A stretch of DNA of 64,000 nucleotides from Streptomyces sp. L-9-10 (GCF_004151105.1 NZ_PHRF01000035.1:124001-188000), one strand, 5' to 3'. Counted from the stretch's first letter, positions 43,071-52,680 are shown. Notes: generated by a model from the sequence alone, not told the origin. A program made the numbers and translations.

Positions 43071-44921
43071 TTACCTGCCGTCCGGGCGCACCACCATCGC
43101 CGAGCCGCCGCCCCTGCGGACCTTCTCCGCCGCGGCCAGCCAGCGGCCGTCCGGCAGGCGCTGCACACCGGTCGCCGCGCCGATCTCCGGGTTCTGGCTG
43201 AACACATGCCCCAGCGCCTCCAGTTGCTGACGCACGGGGCTGTTCCAGAGGCCCGGCTCCAGTTCCGTGGCCGCCGCGTTGCGCTGGCTCGCCCGGGGCG
43301 CCGCGATCGCGTCGACCAGCGGCAGACCGCGGTCCAGCCGGCCGGTCAGCGTCTGGAGCACGGTGGTGATGATGGTCGCGCCGCCCGGCGAGCCGACCGC
43401 CAGCACCGGCCGGTCATGGGAGTCCAGCACGATCGTCGGGGAGATGGACGAGCGCGGGCGCTTGCCCGGTCCCGGCAGGTTCGGGTCGTGGACGGCCGGG
43501 TTCGCCGGGGCGAAGGAGAAGTCCGTCAACTCGTTGTTGAGCAGGAAGCCCCGTCCGGGCACGGTGATCGCGCTGCCGCCCGTCGACTCGATGGTCAGCG
43601 TGTAGGCGACGACGTTGCCCCACTTGTCGGCCGCCGTCAGATGCGTGGTGTTCTCGCCCTCGAAGGTGGTCGGCGCCGCCTTCCCGACGGGCGCGCACGG
43701 CATGGGGTTGTTCGGATCACCGGGCGCCAGCGGGCTCTTGAGTACCGTGTCGTCCTTGATGAGGCAGCCGCGCGCGTCCGCGAAGCGCTGGGACAGCAGC
43801 CCCTGGGTCGGTACCTTCTCGAAGGCCGGGTCACCGACCCAGCGGCCCCGGTCCGCGAAGGCGATCCGGCTCGCCTCGATGAACCGGTGCAGATACTGCG
43901 CCTGGCTCGCCTTCGAAAGGTCCGTTCGCTCAAGGATGTTGAGCGCTTCGCCGACGCTCGTACCGCCCGAGGACGACGGCGCCATGCCGTACACGTCGAG
44001 TCCGCGGTACGAGACCTTGGTCGGCGCCTGGCGCTTCGTGCGGTAGGCGGAGAGATCGCGCGCCGTCAGATCACCGGCGCGCGCGTTGCGGCCGGAGTCC
44101 GGGGCCACGGGAGGCTTGCGTACGGTACGGACGATGTCGCGGGCCAGCTCGCCCTCGTAGAGCGAGCGGGTGCCGGTGCGCCCCAACTCCTCGTACGTAC
44201 GGGCCAGATCGGGGTTCTTGAAGGTGGAGCCGACGACCGGGAGCTGTCCGCCGGGCAGGAACAGTTCGGCGGTGGCGGGGAAGTCCGCGAACCGCTCCTG
44301 GTTCGACTGGGTCTGCGCGCGGAAGGTGCCGTCGACGACGAAGCCGTCCTTCGCCAGCCGTTCGGCGGGCTTGAGCAGGCGGGAGAGCGAGCGGCTCCCC
44401 CAGGCGTCGAGCGCGGTGTTCCAGGTGGCCGGGGTCCCGGGCGTACCGACGCCCAGCCCGCTGGTCACGGCGTCCGCGAACGGGAGCGGCTTGCCGTTCT
44501 CCAGGAAGAGCGAGGTGTCGGCCGACTTCGGGGCGGTCTCGCGGCCGTCGATGGTGTGCACCGTACGGGACTTGGCGTCGTAGTAGACGAAGTAGCCACC
44601 GCCGCCGATACCGGCGGAATACGGCTCGGTGACACCGAGCGCGGCGGCCGTGGCCACGGCCGCGTCGACCGCGTTGCCGCCGTTCCTGAGCACCTCGATA
44701 CCGGCGGCCGAGGCATCGGCGTCGACGCTCGCGACCGCTCCCCCGTACCCCGTCGCCACCGGCGTCTTGGCCGGCGGACGTGTCTGTGCGCTCGCGCCCG
44801 TCGCGCCCGTCGCACCCTTCGTGCCCGTCCCGGCGACCGACGGCGGCGCGCAGGCGCCCACCGAGAGCAGGGTCGCGGCAACGGCCGCCAACGACACATT
44901 CCGCACAGCGGAGCGACGCAT
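43071..44921 (-). CDS. ggt: Gamma-glutamyltransferase lipoprotein
   Basis: Hydrolyses or transfers gamma-glutamyl groups outside the cell. The 616-residue protein begins with a lipoprotein signal (MRRSAVRNVSLAAVAATLLSVGAC, lipobox Cys at about 24). Then come VDADASAAGIEVLRNGGNAVDAAVATAAALGVTEPYSAGIGGGGYFVYYD, the processing/catalytic Thr in ENTTHLTAADKWGNVVAYTLTIES, GRGFLLNNELTDFSF and VGSPGGATIITTVLQTL. This is a complete GGT, unlike the signal-less relative at 14.8-16.6 kb. The Ala/Gly/Thr-rich 25 residues after the lipobox are a wall-spanning linker. Confidence 0.94.
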   Translation of the reverse strand: MRRSAVRNVSLAAVAATLLSVGACAPPSVAGTGTKGATGATGASAQTRPPAKTPVATGYGGAVASVDADASAAGIEVLRNGGNAVDAAVATAAALGVTEPYSAGIGGGGYFVYYDAKSRTVHTIDGRETAPKSADTSLFLENGKPLPFADAVTSGLGVGTPGTPATWNTALDAWGSRSLSRLLKPAERLAKDGFVVDGTFRAQTQSNQERFADFPATAELFLPGGQLPVVGSTFKNPDLARTYEELGRTGTRSLYEGELARDIVRTVRKPPVAPDSGRNARAGDLTARDLSAYRTKRQAPTKVSYRGLDVYGMAPSSSGGTSVGEALNILERTDLSKASQAQYLHRFIEASRIAFADRGRWVGDPAFEKVPTQGLLSQRFADARGCLIKDDTVLKSPLAPGDPNNPMPCAPVGKAAPTTFEGENTTHLTAADKWGNVVAYTLTIESTGGSAITVPGRGFLLNNELTDFSFAPANPAVHDPNLPGPGKRPRSSISPTIVLDSHDRPVLAVGSPGGATIITTVLQTLTGRLDRGLPLVDAIAAPRASQRNAAATELEPGLWNSPVRQQLEALGHVFSQNPEIGAATGVQRLPDGRWLAAAEKVRRGGGSAMVVRPDGR

Positions 44922-45026
44922 CCGTACCTCCAGTCGAGAATCGTCCGCGCAGCGTAGCGCCGACGCCCCCGCCCCGTCAGGACCGTCTCGAACTGTGTTC
45001 GCCTCGTCCCGCTACGATGCGCGCCC

Positions 45027-45748
45027 ATGACTGACGACATACGCACCATCGTGCTCGGCGTAGTCGCCGCCGGTATCTGCGCTTCCCTGGGCTGGCTCGC
45101 CCGTACCCATCTCTGGCGCCGCAGGCTCCGTCGCAAGCAGGCGTTCTTCGGCCTGCCGGGAAACTCCGAATGTCTGCTGGTCGTCAGCCGTGAGGCGGGA
45201 GGCGACGGCGCGGTCCACCGCTACGACGTCTCCGCGCTGCTGGAGCTGGCCGCGCTGATCAAGGACTGCGGCGCGCACGCCGAGATAGTCCAGCACGACA
45301 CCGCGCGCCAGGGCTTCGGGGAGCGTACGGAATTCTGCCTGGGTGGTCCGTACGCGAATCGTCGGATGGCAGCCCATCTCGGTTCGCTGCTGCCCGGTGT
45401 GAAAGTCGACACCAGCACGGAACCCGGGCCGGACCGGGGCTCGTTCCGGATCGGCTCCGAGCGCTACCGCGCGGAGGGGGCGTCACCGAGTACGTCCTGC
45501 TGGCGCGGCTCACCGTCGGGGAGGGGTCGCGGCCCGTCTTCCTCTTCTGCGGCCAGCGGGCCATCACCAACCAGGCGGCCACCCGCTATCTGTTCCGTCA
45601 CCACGAGAGGCTGGCGCGCAAGCACGGCCGCGACTCGTTCTGTCTGCTGCTGAAGGTGGTCAACTCGGCGGCATACGGCCCCGATGTGGTGGAGCTGGTC
45701 GCGGATGTGACCCGGGCGGCCCACGAGCCGGTCCCCGCCGCCGCGTGA
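45027..45748 (+). CDS. Membrane-anchored conserved protein, frameshift in a G run
   Basis: The first frame gives an N-terminal transmembrane anchor (TIVLGVVAAGICASLGWLARTHLW), a basic stop-transfer, then a soluble alpha/beta domain (FGLPGNSECLLVVSREAGGDGAVHRYDVSALLELAALIKDCGAHAEIV). At a run of five G at 45476-45480 the good coding frame moves by one base, continuing GVTEYVLLARLTVGEGSRPVFLFCGQRAITNQAATRYLFRHHERLARKHG and ending at 45748. Adding one G restores a single frame of about 240 residues. Without it the product stops at 45653 with a nonsense tail. Family function unknown. The repaired sequence looks fully conserved, so a sequencing indel is at least as likely as mutation. Confidence 0.7.
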
Positions 45749-45911
45749 CGAAGCGCGCGGAGGCGACGGCGCGCCCCAAGTGGCCCGCCCGCCGGGCGCG
45801 CTCCCCGTGGAGCACAACCCGACCGGCGCACAGCTGACCTTCTTCCCGTCCGTACGAGATCCGCACGAGAAGTGATCTCCGGCTGCCGCCGGACGGGCCA
45901 CTGCCCCTGAG

Positions 45912-46823
45912 CTACTGCCCGCCCGGCAGCAGCGTCCCTGGGGAGGCCGGGTCGATGCCCACAGCCTCTGTTCTCGGGTTGCGCCGCTGCCGCCCGGCCA
46001 GCCAGTGGGCGAACCAGGAGAGCAGCATGCACATCCCGATGTAGATCGGTGAAATCACCATCACCACAGGGATGAACGGCAAATCGTAGTCGAGATTCGA
46101 GGCGATGAGCTTTCCGGCATGGAGGAACTCCTCATAGGTGATCAGATAGCCGAGTGATGTGTCCTTGAGAGCGACCACCAGTTGGCTGATGATCGTGGGC
46201 AGCATGGCGCGGACCGCCTGCGGCACCAGCACGTACGTCATGACCTGCGTTTTGCGCATGCCGAGGGCGTACGCCGCCTCCCGCTGACCGCGCTCCACCG
46301 AGTTGACTCCGGTACGGAACACCTCGGCGAGCACGGAGCCGTTGTAGAGCGTCAGTCCCGCCACCAGCGCGGGCAGTGCCTGCACCTTCAGCGCCACGAA
46401 GATGAAGAAGATCATCACCAGTACGGGCATGGCGCGGAAGAACTCGACCAGCGAGGTGGCCAGCCAGCGCACCGGCCGGTGCTCGGAGAGCCGGCCGCAG
46501 GCGAGGACCGCGCCGAGTACGAGCGAGAACACCGCGGCGAACGCGAAGGCCTTGAGGGTGTTGCCGAGGCCGCGCAGCAGCAGGTCCTGGATGCCCTGGT
46601 ACTCGAAGGGTGTCCACTTGGTGGCGGTGAACTGGTCGGTGGCGAAGAGGAGATAGAGCAGCCAGCCGACGAGCGCGGCGACCGCGGCCGTCGCCAGCAC
46701 GCCGTACCAGCGGTGCCGCCGCTCCGTCCGGGGCCCGGGAAAGTCGTACAGCGCGGTCGAGTCGCTCCGGGACGTCCTGGTGGTCCGCGGAGGCCCGGGT
46801 GTCTTCGGGGCCGTCGAGGTCAT
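45912..46823 (-). CDS. Polar amino acid ABC transporter permease (GluD-like)
   Basis: A 303-residue inner-membrane permease. Its ATG at 46823 overlaps the stop of the previous permease by four bases (ATGA). About five or six transmembrane helices follow a polar 40-residue N-terminus. The ATPase-contacting EAA loop is VERGQREAAYALGMRKTQVMTYVLVPQAVRAMLPTIISQLVVALKDTSL. Together with the preceding three genes it forms a complete importer for glutamate, glutamine, aspartate or a similar amino acid. The order (ATPase, binding protein, two permeases) matches the gluABCD type. Confidence 0.9.
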   Translation of the reverse strand: MTSTAPKTPGPPRTTRTSRSDSTALYDFPGPRTERRHRWYGVLATAAVAALVGWLLYLLFATDQFTATKWTPFEYQGIQDLLLRGLGNTLKAFAFAAVFSLVLGAVLACGRLSEHRPVRWLATSLVEFFRAMPVLVMIFFIFVALKVQALPALVAGLTLYNGSVLAEVFRTGVNSVERGQREAAYALGMRKTQVMTYVLVPQAVRAMLPTIISQLVVALKDTSLGYLITYEEFLHAGKLIASNLDYDLPFIPVVMVISPIYIGMCMLLSWFAHWLAGRQRRNPRTEAVGIDPASPGTLLPGGQ

Positions 46824-47464
46824 CGGGCGACTCCCCAGTGCTTCTCCATGAAGTGGAACAGCGCGCTGATGGACAGGGTGATGATCAGATAGCCGACGGC
46901 GATCCAGACGAAGGTCCAGATGATGCTGTAGCCCATCTCGCTGAGGCTCTTGTACGTGCCGAGCAGTTCGGTGACGCTGAACGCCCCCGCGATCGCGGAG
47001 TTCTTGGCGAGGGCGATCAGCGTGGATCCGATGGGCGGGATGACCGCGCGGAACGCCTGCGGCAGCACGACACCGCCCAGGGTCTGTCCGAAGGTCATCC
47101 CGAGGCTGCGGGCCGCCTCGCCCTGCCCCTTGGGCACGGTGTTGATGCCGGAGCGCAGCACTTCGCAGATGAACGCGGACGTGTAGCAGCCGAGCGCCAG
47201 GACCGCGAAGAGCTGGAAGGGGAGGACGAGACCGAAGCGCGGCAGCCCGAGGACGACCGCGAAGAAGAGCAGCGTCAGCGGGGTGTTGCGCAGGACGGTG
47301 ACCCATACGGTGCCGAGCGCCCGCAGGGCACGGACCGGCGCGACCCGGAACGAGGCCATCACGAACCCGAGGGCCAGCGCGAGCAGTGCGGCGTAGACCG
47401 TCAGCTCGACCGTACCGAGGAAGCCCCTGCCGTAGAGGGAGAGGTTGTCGGTGAGTACGTCCAT
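46820..47464 (-). CDS. Polar amino acid ABC transporter permease (GluC-like)
   Basis: A 214-residue permease with about five transmembrane helices (FLGTVELTVYAALLALALGFVMASF; RNTPLTLLFFAVVLGLPRFG). The coupling loop is VPKGQGEAARSLGMTFGQTLGGVVLPQAFRAVIPPIGSTLIALAKNSAIAG. It follows the binding-protein gene by 10 bases and overlaps the next permease start. It pairs with the GluD-like protein as the heterodimeric membrane channel. Confidence 0.92.
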   Translation of the reverse strand: MDVLTDNLSLYGRGFLGTVELTVYAALLALALGFVMASFRVAPVRALRALGTVWVTVLRNTPLTLLFFAVVLGLPRFGLVLPFQLFAVLALGCYTSAFICEVLRSGINTVPKGQGEAARSLGMTFGQTLGGVVLPQAFRAVIPPIGSTLIALAKNSAIAGAFSVTELLGTYKSLSEMGYSIIWTFVWIAVGYLIITLSISALFHFMEKHWGVAR

Positions 47465-47474
47465 GGCTCCTGCC

Positions 47475-48413
47475 TCAGCTCGCCGGGTAGCGGTCGATCG
47501 GCGGGGGCGGGGTGGCCCGGCGCCCGGAGAGGCCGAGGGTCGCGTCGTACGCCTTCTGCCAGTTGCCGTTCCTCTCGTTGACCGCGAGGGCGTCGTCGAG
47601 CGCGAGACGCAGCGCGTTGTCGGCGCGCGGTACGCCGATGCCGTAGGGCTCCTTCGAGAAGGGCTTGCCGACCACTTTGAGTTCGTCGGGCACCTTGGCC
47701 GCGTAGCCCTGGAGGATGGTGTCGTCGGTGGTGACGGCGGCGACCTGGTACGTCAGCAGATTGTCCACACAGACGGAGTACGTGTCGTAGCCGACGAGTT
47801 GGATGCGCGGGTAGTCCTGCTGGATCCGCTGGTACGGGGTCGATCCCGAGGCCGAGCAGACGCGCTCGCCGTCGAGGTCCCGCGGCCCGTGGATGCCGTT
47901 CTCGTCGGTCCTCACCAGCAGGGACTGGCCGGCCATGTAGTACGGGCCGGCGAATCCGACGAGCTTCTTGCGGTTCTCGTTGATGGTGTACGTGCCGACG
48001 TAGTAGTCGATCTGCCCGTTCTGGAGGGCGGTTTCCCGGTTCGCGGAGGCGATCGTACGGAAGCGGATGGTCTTCGGATCGAAACCGAGGGACGCCGACA
48101 TCATCTTGGCGATCTCGATGTCGAAGCCCGAGTAGACGCCGGTGGCCGGGTCCCTCTCCCCCATGTAGGGCTGGTCCTCCTTGGCGCCGACGATCAGATG
48201 GCCGCGCCGCTTCGCCTTGGTCCAGGTCGGTGAGCCGGGCAGCCGGAAGGCGGTGTCCACCCGGTAGTGGGGCAGCGCGTCGGCCCGCGGGCCCTTCACG
48301 GGCGGGCTGCCCGGCTTTCCGCAGCCGGCGGCGAGCGCCGCCAGCAGGGCGAGCAGGAGCGGCAGGAGCGGTGCCGTGAGCGTTCTCCCGCGCGGTGCCC
48401 GACCGGAGATCAT
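47475..48413 (-). CDS. Amino acid ABC transporter substrate-binding lipoprotein (GluB-like)
   Basis: A 312-residue lipoprotein read from the ATG at 48413 (MISGRAPRGRTLTAP). The frame's earlier start would run into the ATPase gene. The signal has a long Leu/Ala core and lipobox LAAGC. The mature domain is a type II periplasmic binding fold: GHLIVGAKEDQPYMGERDPATGVYSGFDIEIAKMM, FRTIASANRETALQNGQIDYYVGTYTINENRKKLVGFAGPYY and SKEPYGIGVPRADNALRLALDDAL. It captures the amino acid outside the cell and delivers it to the permeases. The ATPase gene ends 13 bases upstream. Confidence 0.92.
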   Translation of the reverse strand: MISGRAPRGRTLTAPLLPLLLALLAALAAGCGKPGSPPVKGPRADALPHYRVDTAFRLPGSPTWTKAKRRGHLIVGAKEDQPYMGERDPATGVYSGFDIEIAKMMSASLGFDPKTIRFRTIASANRETALQNGQIDYYVGTYTINENRKKLVGFAGPYYMAGQSLLVRTDENGIHGPRDLDGERVCSASGSTPYQRIQQDYPRIQLVGYDTYSVCVDNLLTYQVAAVTTDDTILQGYAAKVPDELKVVGKPFSKEPYGIGVPRADNALRLALDDALAVNERNGNWQKAYDATLGLSGRRATPPPPIDRYPAS

Positions 48414-48426
48414 GGACCGCACCCCC

Positions 48427-49170
48427 TCAGTGCTTGAGGATCTTGGAGAGGAAATCCTTCGCCCGGTCGCTCCTCGGAGCGGTGAAGAAGTCCTCCGGGG
48501 TGCGGTCCTCGACGATGCGGCCGTCGGACATGAAGACCACGCGGTTGGCGGCGGAGCGCGCGAAGCCCATCTCATGGGTGACGACGACCATCGTCATGCC
48601 CTCACGGGCGAGCTGCCGCATGACTTCGAGTACCTCGTTGATCATCTCCGGGTCGAGCGCCGAGGTGGGTTCGTCGAAGAGCAGGACCTTGGGGTCCATG
48701 GCGAGCGCGCGGGCGATGGCGACGCGCTGCTGCTGGCCGCCGGAGAGCTGCGCGGGCAGCTTGTCGGCCTGCGAGAGAAGTCCCACGCGGTCGAGCAGTT
48801 CCCGGGAACGCCGGTCGGCGTCCTCCTTCTTGCGCTTGCGGACCTTGATCTGCGCGAGCGAGACATTGTCCAGCACGGTCCGGTGCGCGAAGAGGTTGAA
48901 CGACTGGAAGACCATGCCCACTTCCGCGCGGAGCCGCGCGAGCCCGCGGCCCTCGGCCGGCAGGGGCGTTCCCTCGATGGTGATCAGGCCCGACTCGATC
49001 GTCTCCAGCCGGTTCATCGTCCGGCAGAGCGTGGACTTCCCGGAGCCGGAGGGGCCGATGACCACGACCACTTCCCCGCGGGCGACCGTCAGATCGATGT
49101 CCTGGAGGACATGCAACGGCCCGTAGTACTTGTTGACGCCCCGCAGTTCGATCAATGAATCGACGGCCAT
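48427..49170 (-). CDS. Amino acid ABC transporter ATPase (GluA-like)
   Basis: Energises the importer by ATP hydrolysis. From the ATG at 49170 ([27 protein letters not shown]) the protein has Walker [11 protein letters not shown]-loop [15 protein letters not shown], signature [15 protein letters not shown], Walker [15 protein letters not shown] and the switch His in [12 protein letters not shown]. It matches the polar-amino-acid subfamily closely. A GTG four codons upstream is an alternative start. It is the first gene of the four-gene importer set. Confidence 0.95.
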   Translation of the reverse strand: MAVDSLIELRGVNKYYGPLHVLQDIDLTVARGEVVVVIGPSGSGKSTLCRTMNRLETIESGLITIEGTPLPAEGRGLARLRAEVGMVFQSFNLFAHRTVLDNVSLAQIKVRKRKKEDADRRSRELLDRVGLLSQADKLPAQLSGGQQQRVAIARALAMDPKVLLFDEPTSALDPEMINEVLEVMRQLAREGMTMVVVTHEMGFARSAANRVVFMSDGRIVEDRTPEDFFTAPRSDRAKDFLSKILKH

Positions 49171-49293
49171 GCGCTGCCCCACCCACTCCCGGCTGTGTCG
49201 AAGTCAGCGCAAACTATCCAGCCGGACAAGGGACTTCGCGCTCGACACGCACACATGGGACATAAGCCGTATTTACTGCAAAAGAGGCCGGAC

Positions 49294-49734
49294 TCAGGCC
49301 TCGGCGGCCTCCGCGTAGACCTGGGACAGCTCGGGCGCCCCGGTCGCCGCCCAGTCGAGACCGGACTCGACGACCTGGATCTCACGCCCGGAGACGAGGC
49401 GCACCACGGGGTGCCCGCCGGGCCAGATGTGCCAGACGGCGCCGGGCACCGTACGGACGATCACCGTGCCGAGATACAGCCCCGCGTCGTTGCCCAGCCA
49501 GGGCAGCTCCTCGGGGTCGTCGCGCCAGCGCGGCGGCAGCTGGTCGAGAGCCTCCAACGAGGCCGGGGAGTCGTCCAGTTCAAGGCCGTTCTGCCCGGCG
49601 CGGGCGCGCAGCAGCTCGCACTCGGAGAGCAACTCGGCCACGCCCTCCGGGTCACCGTCGACGACGGAGGCGAGCGAGGCCCCGTCCTCGCCGCCGTGCC
49701 GCTTGCGCCAGTTGTCCAAGAAAGGGATGTTCAT
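49294..49734 (-). CDS. Small conserved hypothetical protein
   Basis: A 146-residue acidic protein. After a helical N-terminal half with an acidic repeat of Glu and Asp (GDPEGVAELLSECELLRARAGQNGLELDDSPASLEALDQLPPRW), a beta-rich half follows (GLYLGTVIVRTVPGAVWHIWPGGHPVVRLVSGREIQVVESGLDW). The layout matches a domain of unknown function common in Streptomyces (I think of DUF6278, not confirmed). There is no signal peptide. It lies between the importer operon and exonuclease III without obvious functional link. Confidence 0.7.
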   Translation of the reverse strand: MNIPFLDNWRKRHGGEDGASLASVVDGDPEGVAELLSECELLRARAGQNGLELDDSPASLEALDQLPPRWRDDPEELPWLGNDAGLYLGTVIVRTVPGAVWHIWPGGHPVVRLVSGREIQVVESGLDWAATGAPELSQVYAEAAEA

Positions 49735-49818
49735 ACCACTCAGCCTGCCATTCGCCCCGCCGGGGCACCATAGGGCGCGCGCAACGGCCGGTGGGCCGCG
49801 GGCGAGTGAACCGGGCCT

Positions 49819-50604
49819 CTACAGAGGGACCTCGATATCGACGACCACCGGGGCGTGGTCGGACGCGCCCTTGCCCTTGCGCTCCTCGCGGTCGACATAG
49901 CTGTCCTTGACCGCGCCCTCGAACGGCCCGTTGCCGTAGACCAGGTCGATACGCATGCCCTTGTTCTTCGGGAAGCCCAGCTCGCGGTAGTCCCAGTAGG
50001 TGTACGGACGGTCGTACTTGAGCGGGCGGGGCACCACGTCGGAGAGCCCCTCGCCGCGCAGCGCGGCGAGCGCCGCGCGCTCGGCGGGGGTGACATGCGT
50101 GGCCCCCTCGAAGCGGGACAGGTCCCACACGTCCTCGTCGGCCGGGGCCACGTTGTAGTCGCCGAGGACCGCGAACGGCCGCGCGCCCGCCGCGTCGTCG
50201 GCCACCGCCTCGCGCAGCGCCTCCAGCCAGCGCAGCTTGTACGCGTAGTGGTCATGGCCGACCTCGCGGCCATTGGGCACATAGACGGACCAGAGCCGGA
50301 CCGGGCCGCAGGTCGCGGCGATCGCGCGCGGCTCCGTCACGCCTTCGTACTCCGGTCCGCCGGGAAGCCCCTTGACGATGTCCGTCAGGCCGATCCGGGA
50401 GATCAGCGCCACTCCGTTCCACCTGCCGGTGGCGTTGACCGCCGACTCGTAGCCCAGCTCACGGAGCTGTTCCGCGGGGAACTGCTCTTCCGTGCACTTG
50501 GTCTCCTGGACGCACAGCACGTCCGTACCGGTGCTCTCCAGCCAGGCCAGCAGCCGGGGCAGCCGGGCGGTGATCGAATTGACGTTCCAGGTGGCGATGC
50601 GCAT
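49819..50604 (-). CDS. xth: Exodeoxyribonuclease III
   Basis: An AP endonuclease and 3'-5' exonuclease of base-excision repair. The 261-residue protein has TWNVNSITARLPRLLAWLESTGTDVLCVQETKC at the start (metal-binding Asn and Glu), VYVPNGREVGHDHY, LGDYNVAPADEDVWD with the catalytic Asp/Asn pair, and SDHAPVVVDIEV at the end (Asp-His). RIDLVYGNGPF provides DNA-binding residues. The length is normal. It is in series with the metallo-beta-lactamase-fold gene, 30 bases away. Confidence 0.95.
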   Translation of the reverse strand: MRIATWNVNSITARLPRLLAWLESTGTDVLCVQETKCTEEQFPAEQLRELGYESAVNATGRWNGVALISRIGLTDIVKGLPGGPEYEGVTEPRAIAATCGPVRLWSVYVPNGREVGHDHYAYKLRWLEALREAVADDAAGARPFAVLGDYNVAPADEDVWDLSRFEGATHVTPAERAALAALRGEGLSDVVPRPLKYDRPYTYWDYRELGFPKNKGMRIDLVYGNGPFEGAVKDSYVDREERKGKGASDHAPVVVDIEVPL

Positions 50605-50634
50605 GCGGGACAGCCTATCGGCGGGGTCCGACAG

Positions 50635-51267
50635 TCACAGCTCGGCCGAGCGGCCCGGGGCGAGCCGGCCGTGCTCCGCCCCGCCCAGGTTGCCGATCTG
50701 GGTGTCGTAGATGGGCCGGGCCAGCTCGGTGAGCAGTGCGTCGTGGACGTCGAAGGAGCGCCGCGGTCTGACCTCGCGTACGTACTCGATCACCTCGGAG
50801 ATCTTGTTCCAGGGCGCCTGTACGGGCAGCAGGAGCGTGTCGACCCGGTGGTCGGGAACGGTCAGCGCGTCGCCGGGGTGGAAGACCGAGCCGTCCACGA
50901 GATAGCCGACATTGGTGATCCGCGGGATGTCCGGGTGTATCACCGCGTGCAGCTCGCCGTAGACCCGGACGTCGAAACCGGCCGCGGAGAACGTGTCGCC
51001 GTTGCCGACCGTGTGGACACGGCCGGGGAAGGCGGCGGAGATCTGGTCGGCGACGCTGCGCAGCGTCCACAGCTCCGCCGCCGGGTTGGCCTCGAGGCCC
51101 GCCCGCAGATGCCCCTCGTGGAAGTGATCGGCGTGCTCGTGGGTGACGAGGATGACGTCCGCGCCGTCCGTGGCGTCGTCCTCGGTGAATCCGCCGGGAT
51201 CGATGACGAGCGTACGGCCGTCCTTCTCCAGCCGGACGCAGGCATGTGCCTTCTTGGTGAGCTTCAC
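50635..51267 (-). CDS. Metallo-beta-lactamase-fold hydrolase (UlaG/YcbO-like)
   Basis: A 210-residue MBL-fold protein starting at a GTG with GGGAGGCGG nine bases before it. The metal motif is VTHEHADHFHEG (HxHxDH). Other ligands are probably His in VFHPGDAL and His in RSFDVHDALL. The N-terminal TKKAHACVRLEKDGRTLVIDPGGFTEDD opening and the compact size match the L-ascorbate-lactonase/RNase-Z-like group of small hydrolases. The substrate is unknown. Its 3' end and exonuclease III are 30 bases apart, so co-transcription is plausible. Confidence 0.87.
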   Translation of the reverse strand: MKLTKKAHACVRLEKDGRTLVIDPGGFTEDDATDGADVILVTHEHADHFHEGHLRAGLEANPAAELWTLRSVADQISAAFPGRVHTVGNGDTFSAAGFDVRVYGELHAVIHPDIPRITNVGYLVDGSVFHPGDALTVPDHRVDTLLLPVQAPWNKISEVIEYVREVRPRRSFDVHDALLTELARPIYDTQIGNLGGAEHGRLAPGRSAEL

Positions 51268-51354
51268 CGCTGACCGCCTCCCTCACTGTCGGTGCCGCGT
51301 GCCCTCCGTGCCGCGTACTGTCCCGCGTACGGATGCGCGCGTACTGCCATCCTG

Positions 51355-52635
51355 CTACGCATCGGGCGTGGTCTCCTCCTGGATCACGGTCCGCGCCACC
51401 CGGAACGCCGTGTTCGCCGCCGGGACGCCGCAGTACACGGCCGTCTGGATCAGCACTTCCTTGATCTCGGCGGGCGTGAGGCCGTTGCGCAGCGCGGCCC
51501 TCGTGTGGAAGGCCAGCTCCTCCAGATGGCCGCCCGCGACCAGGGCCGTCAGGGTCACGGCGCTACGGGTGCGGCGGTCCAGGCCTTCCCTGGTCCAGAC
51601 CTCTCCCCAGGCATAGCGCGTGATCAGCTCCTGGAAGTCTCCGCTGAAGTCGTCGGCGGTGGCCATGGCGCGGTCCACATGGGCGTCGCCCAGGACCTGT
51701 CTGCGCACCCGCATCCCCGCCTCGTACGGGTCGGGCCGCCCGGCGGTGACGGCCTCGGGCTGCTCGGCGGGCGCGATCTCGGCGACCGGGCCGATCGTCG
51801 CCGAGAGCGTGGGCGCGGGACCGCGGTCGGGCAGCACGGTGAGGCCGGTGGAGGTGTCGGACGGGTTGTACCAGGCGGTGGAGAAGTGGTGGACGAGCAG
51901 ATCCGTGACGGCGACGGGCTGCTCGACGGGCGCCAGATGGGAGGCTCCGGGCACCAGCGCGAGCCGGGCGTCCCGTATCCCCGCGACCAGCGTGCGCGCC
52001 TCGGCGGGCCCGGTGACATGGTCCTCGGCCCCGACCAGGACCAGGGTCGGTACGGCGATACGGCCCAGCTCCGCCCGGATGTCGAAGGCGGCCAGCGCCT
52101 CGCAGGAGGCGATGTAGCAGCCGGGGTCGGTCGTACGGACCATCTGGACGGCCCATTCGACGATGGCCGGCTGGGCGGCGGCGAAGCCGGGGGTGAACCA
52201 GCGCTCGGGCGCGCTGCGGGCCATCGGGTCCAGCCCGTTGGCGCGGACGATCACCCCGCGCTGCCGGAACTCGTCGGCCGTGCCGAACCGGGGCGAGGCG
52301 GCCACCAGCGCGAGCGAGGCGATCCGGTCGGGACGGCGCAGAGCCAGCTCGGCGCCGATGGCACCGGCGATGGAGCAGCCCACGTAGCCGAACCGCTGCA
52401 CCCCGATCTCGTCGAGCGTGGCCAGCAGCCGTTCCGCCAGCTCGGGAACGCTGGTCGCGGCGTGCGCGGGGGCGCCGCCGTGGCCGGGCAGGTCGAAGCG
52501 GAGAACCCGCCATTGACGGGCCAGCTCGGGCACCTGACGATCCCACATATGCCAGGTCGTCCCGAGAGAGGGGCCCAGGATCAGGATGGGTGCGTCTTCC
52601 GGCCCGTCCATGCGGTATTGCAGGGTCTTAGTCAT
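51355..52635 (-). CDS. pcaDC: Fused 3-oxoadipate enol-lactonase and 4-carboxymuconolactone decarboxylase
   Basis: Carries out two consecutive steps of the protocatechuate branch of the beta-ketoadipate pathway. From the ATG at 52635, residues about 1-260 are the PcaD alpha/beta hydrolase (nucleophile in YVGCSIAGAIGAELAL, here GCSIAG with Ser; His in PGASHLAPVEQP). Residues about 300-420 are the PcaC decarboxylase (YEAGMRVRRQVLGDAHVDRAMATADDFSGDFQELITRYAWGEVW and LVAGGHLEELAFHTRAALRNGLTPAEIKEVLIQTAVYCGVPAANTAF). Such PcaL fusions are common in actinobacteria. The other pca genes are not in the window. A GTG at 52647 is an alternative start. Confidence 0.93.
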   Translation of the reverse strand: MTKTLQYRMDGPEDAPILILGPSLGTTWHMWDRQVPELARQWRVLRFDLPGHGGAPAHAATSVPELAERLLATLDEIGVQRFGYVGCSIAGAIGAELALRRPDRIASLALVAASPRFGTADEFRQRGVIVRANGLDPMARSAPERWFTPGFAAAQPAIVEWAVQMVRTTDPGCYIASCEALAAFDIRAELGRIAVPTLVLVGAEDHVTGPAEARTLVAGIRDARLALVPGASHLAPVEQPVAVTDLLVHHFSTAWYNPSDTSTGLTVLPDRGPAPTLSATIGPVAEIAPAEQPEAVTAGRPDPYEAGMRVRRQVLGDAHVDRAMATADDFSGDFQELITRYAWGEVWTREGLDRRTRSAVTLTALVAGGHLEELAFHTRAALRNGLTPAEIKEVLIQTAVYCGVPAANTAFRVARTVIQEETTPDA

Positions 52636-52680
52636 CGTCTCACTCACCCGCCCACGCTCCCATATCCCGCGATTCCCCAT

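Noticed and set aside
45764..45872. Possible extension of the frameshifted protein (EHNPTGAQLTFFPSVRDPHEK)
   Set aside because: It is in the first reading frame beyond several stops. Another frameshift would be needed and I could not support it.
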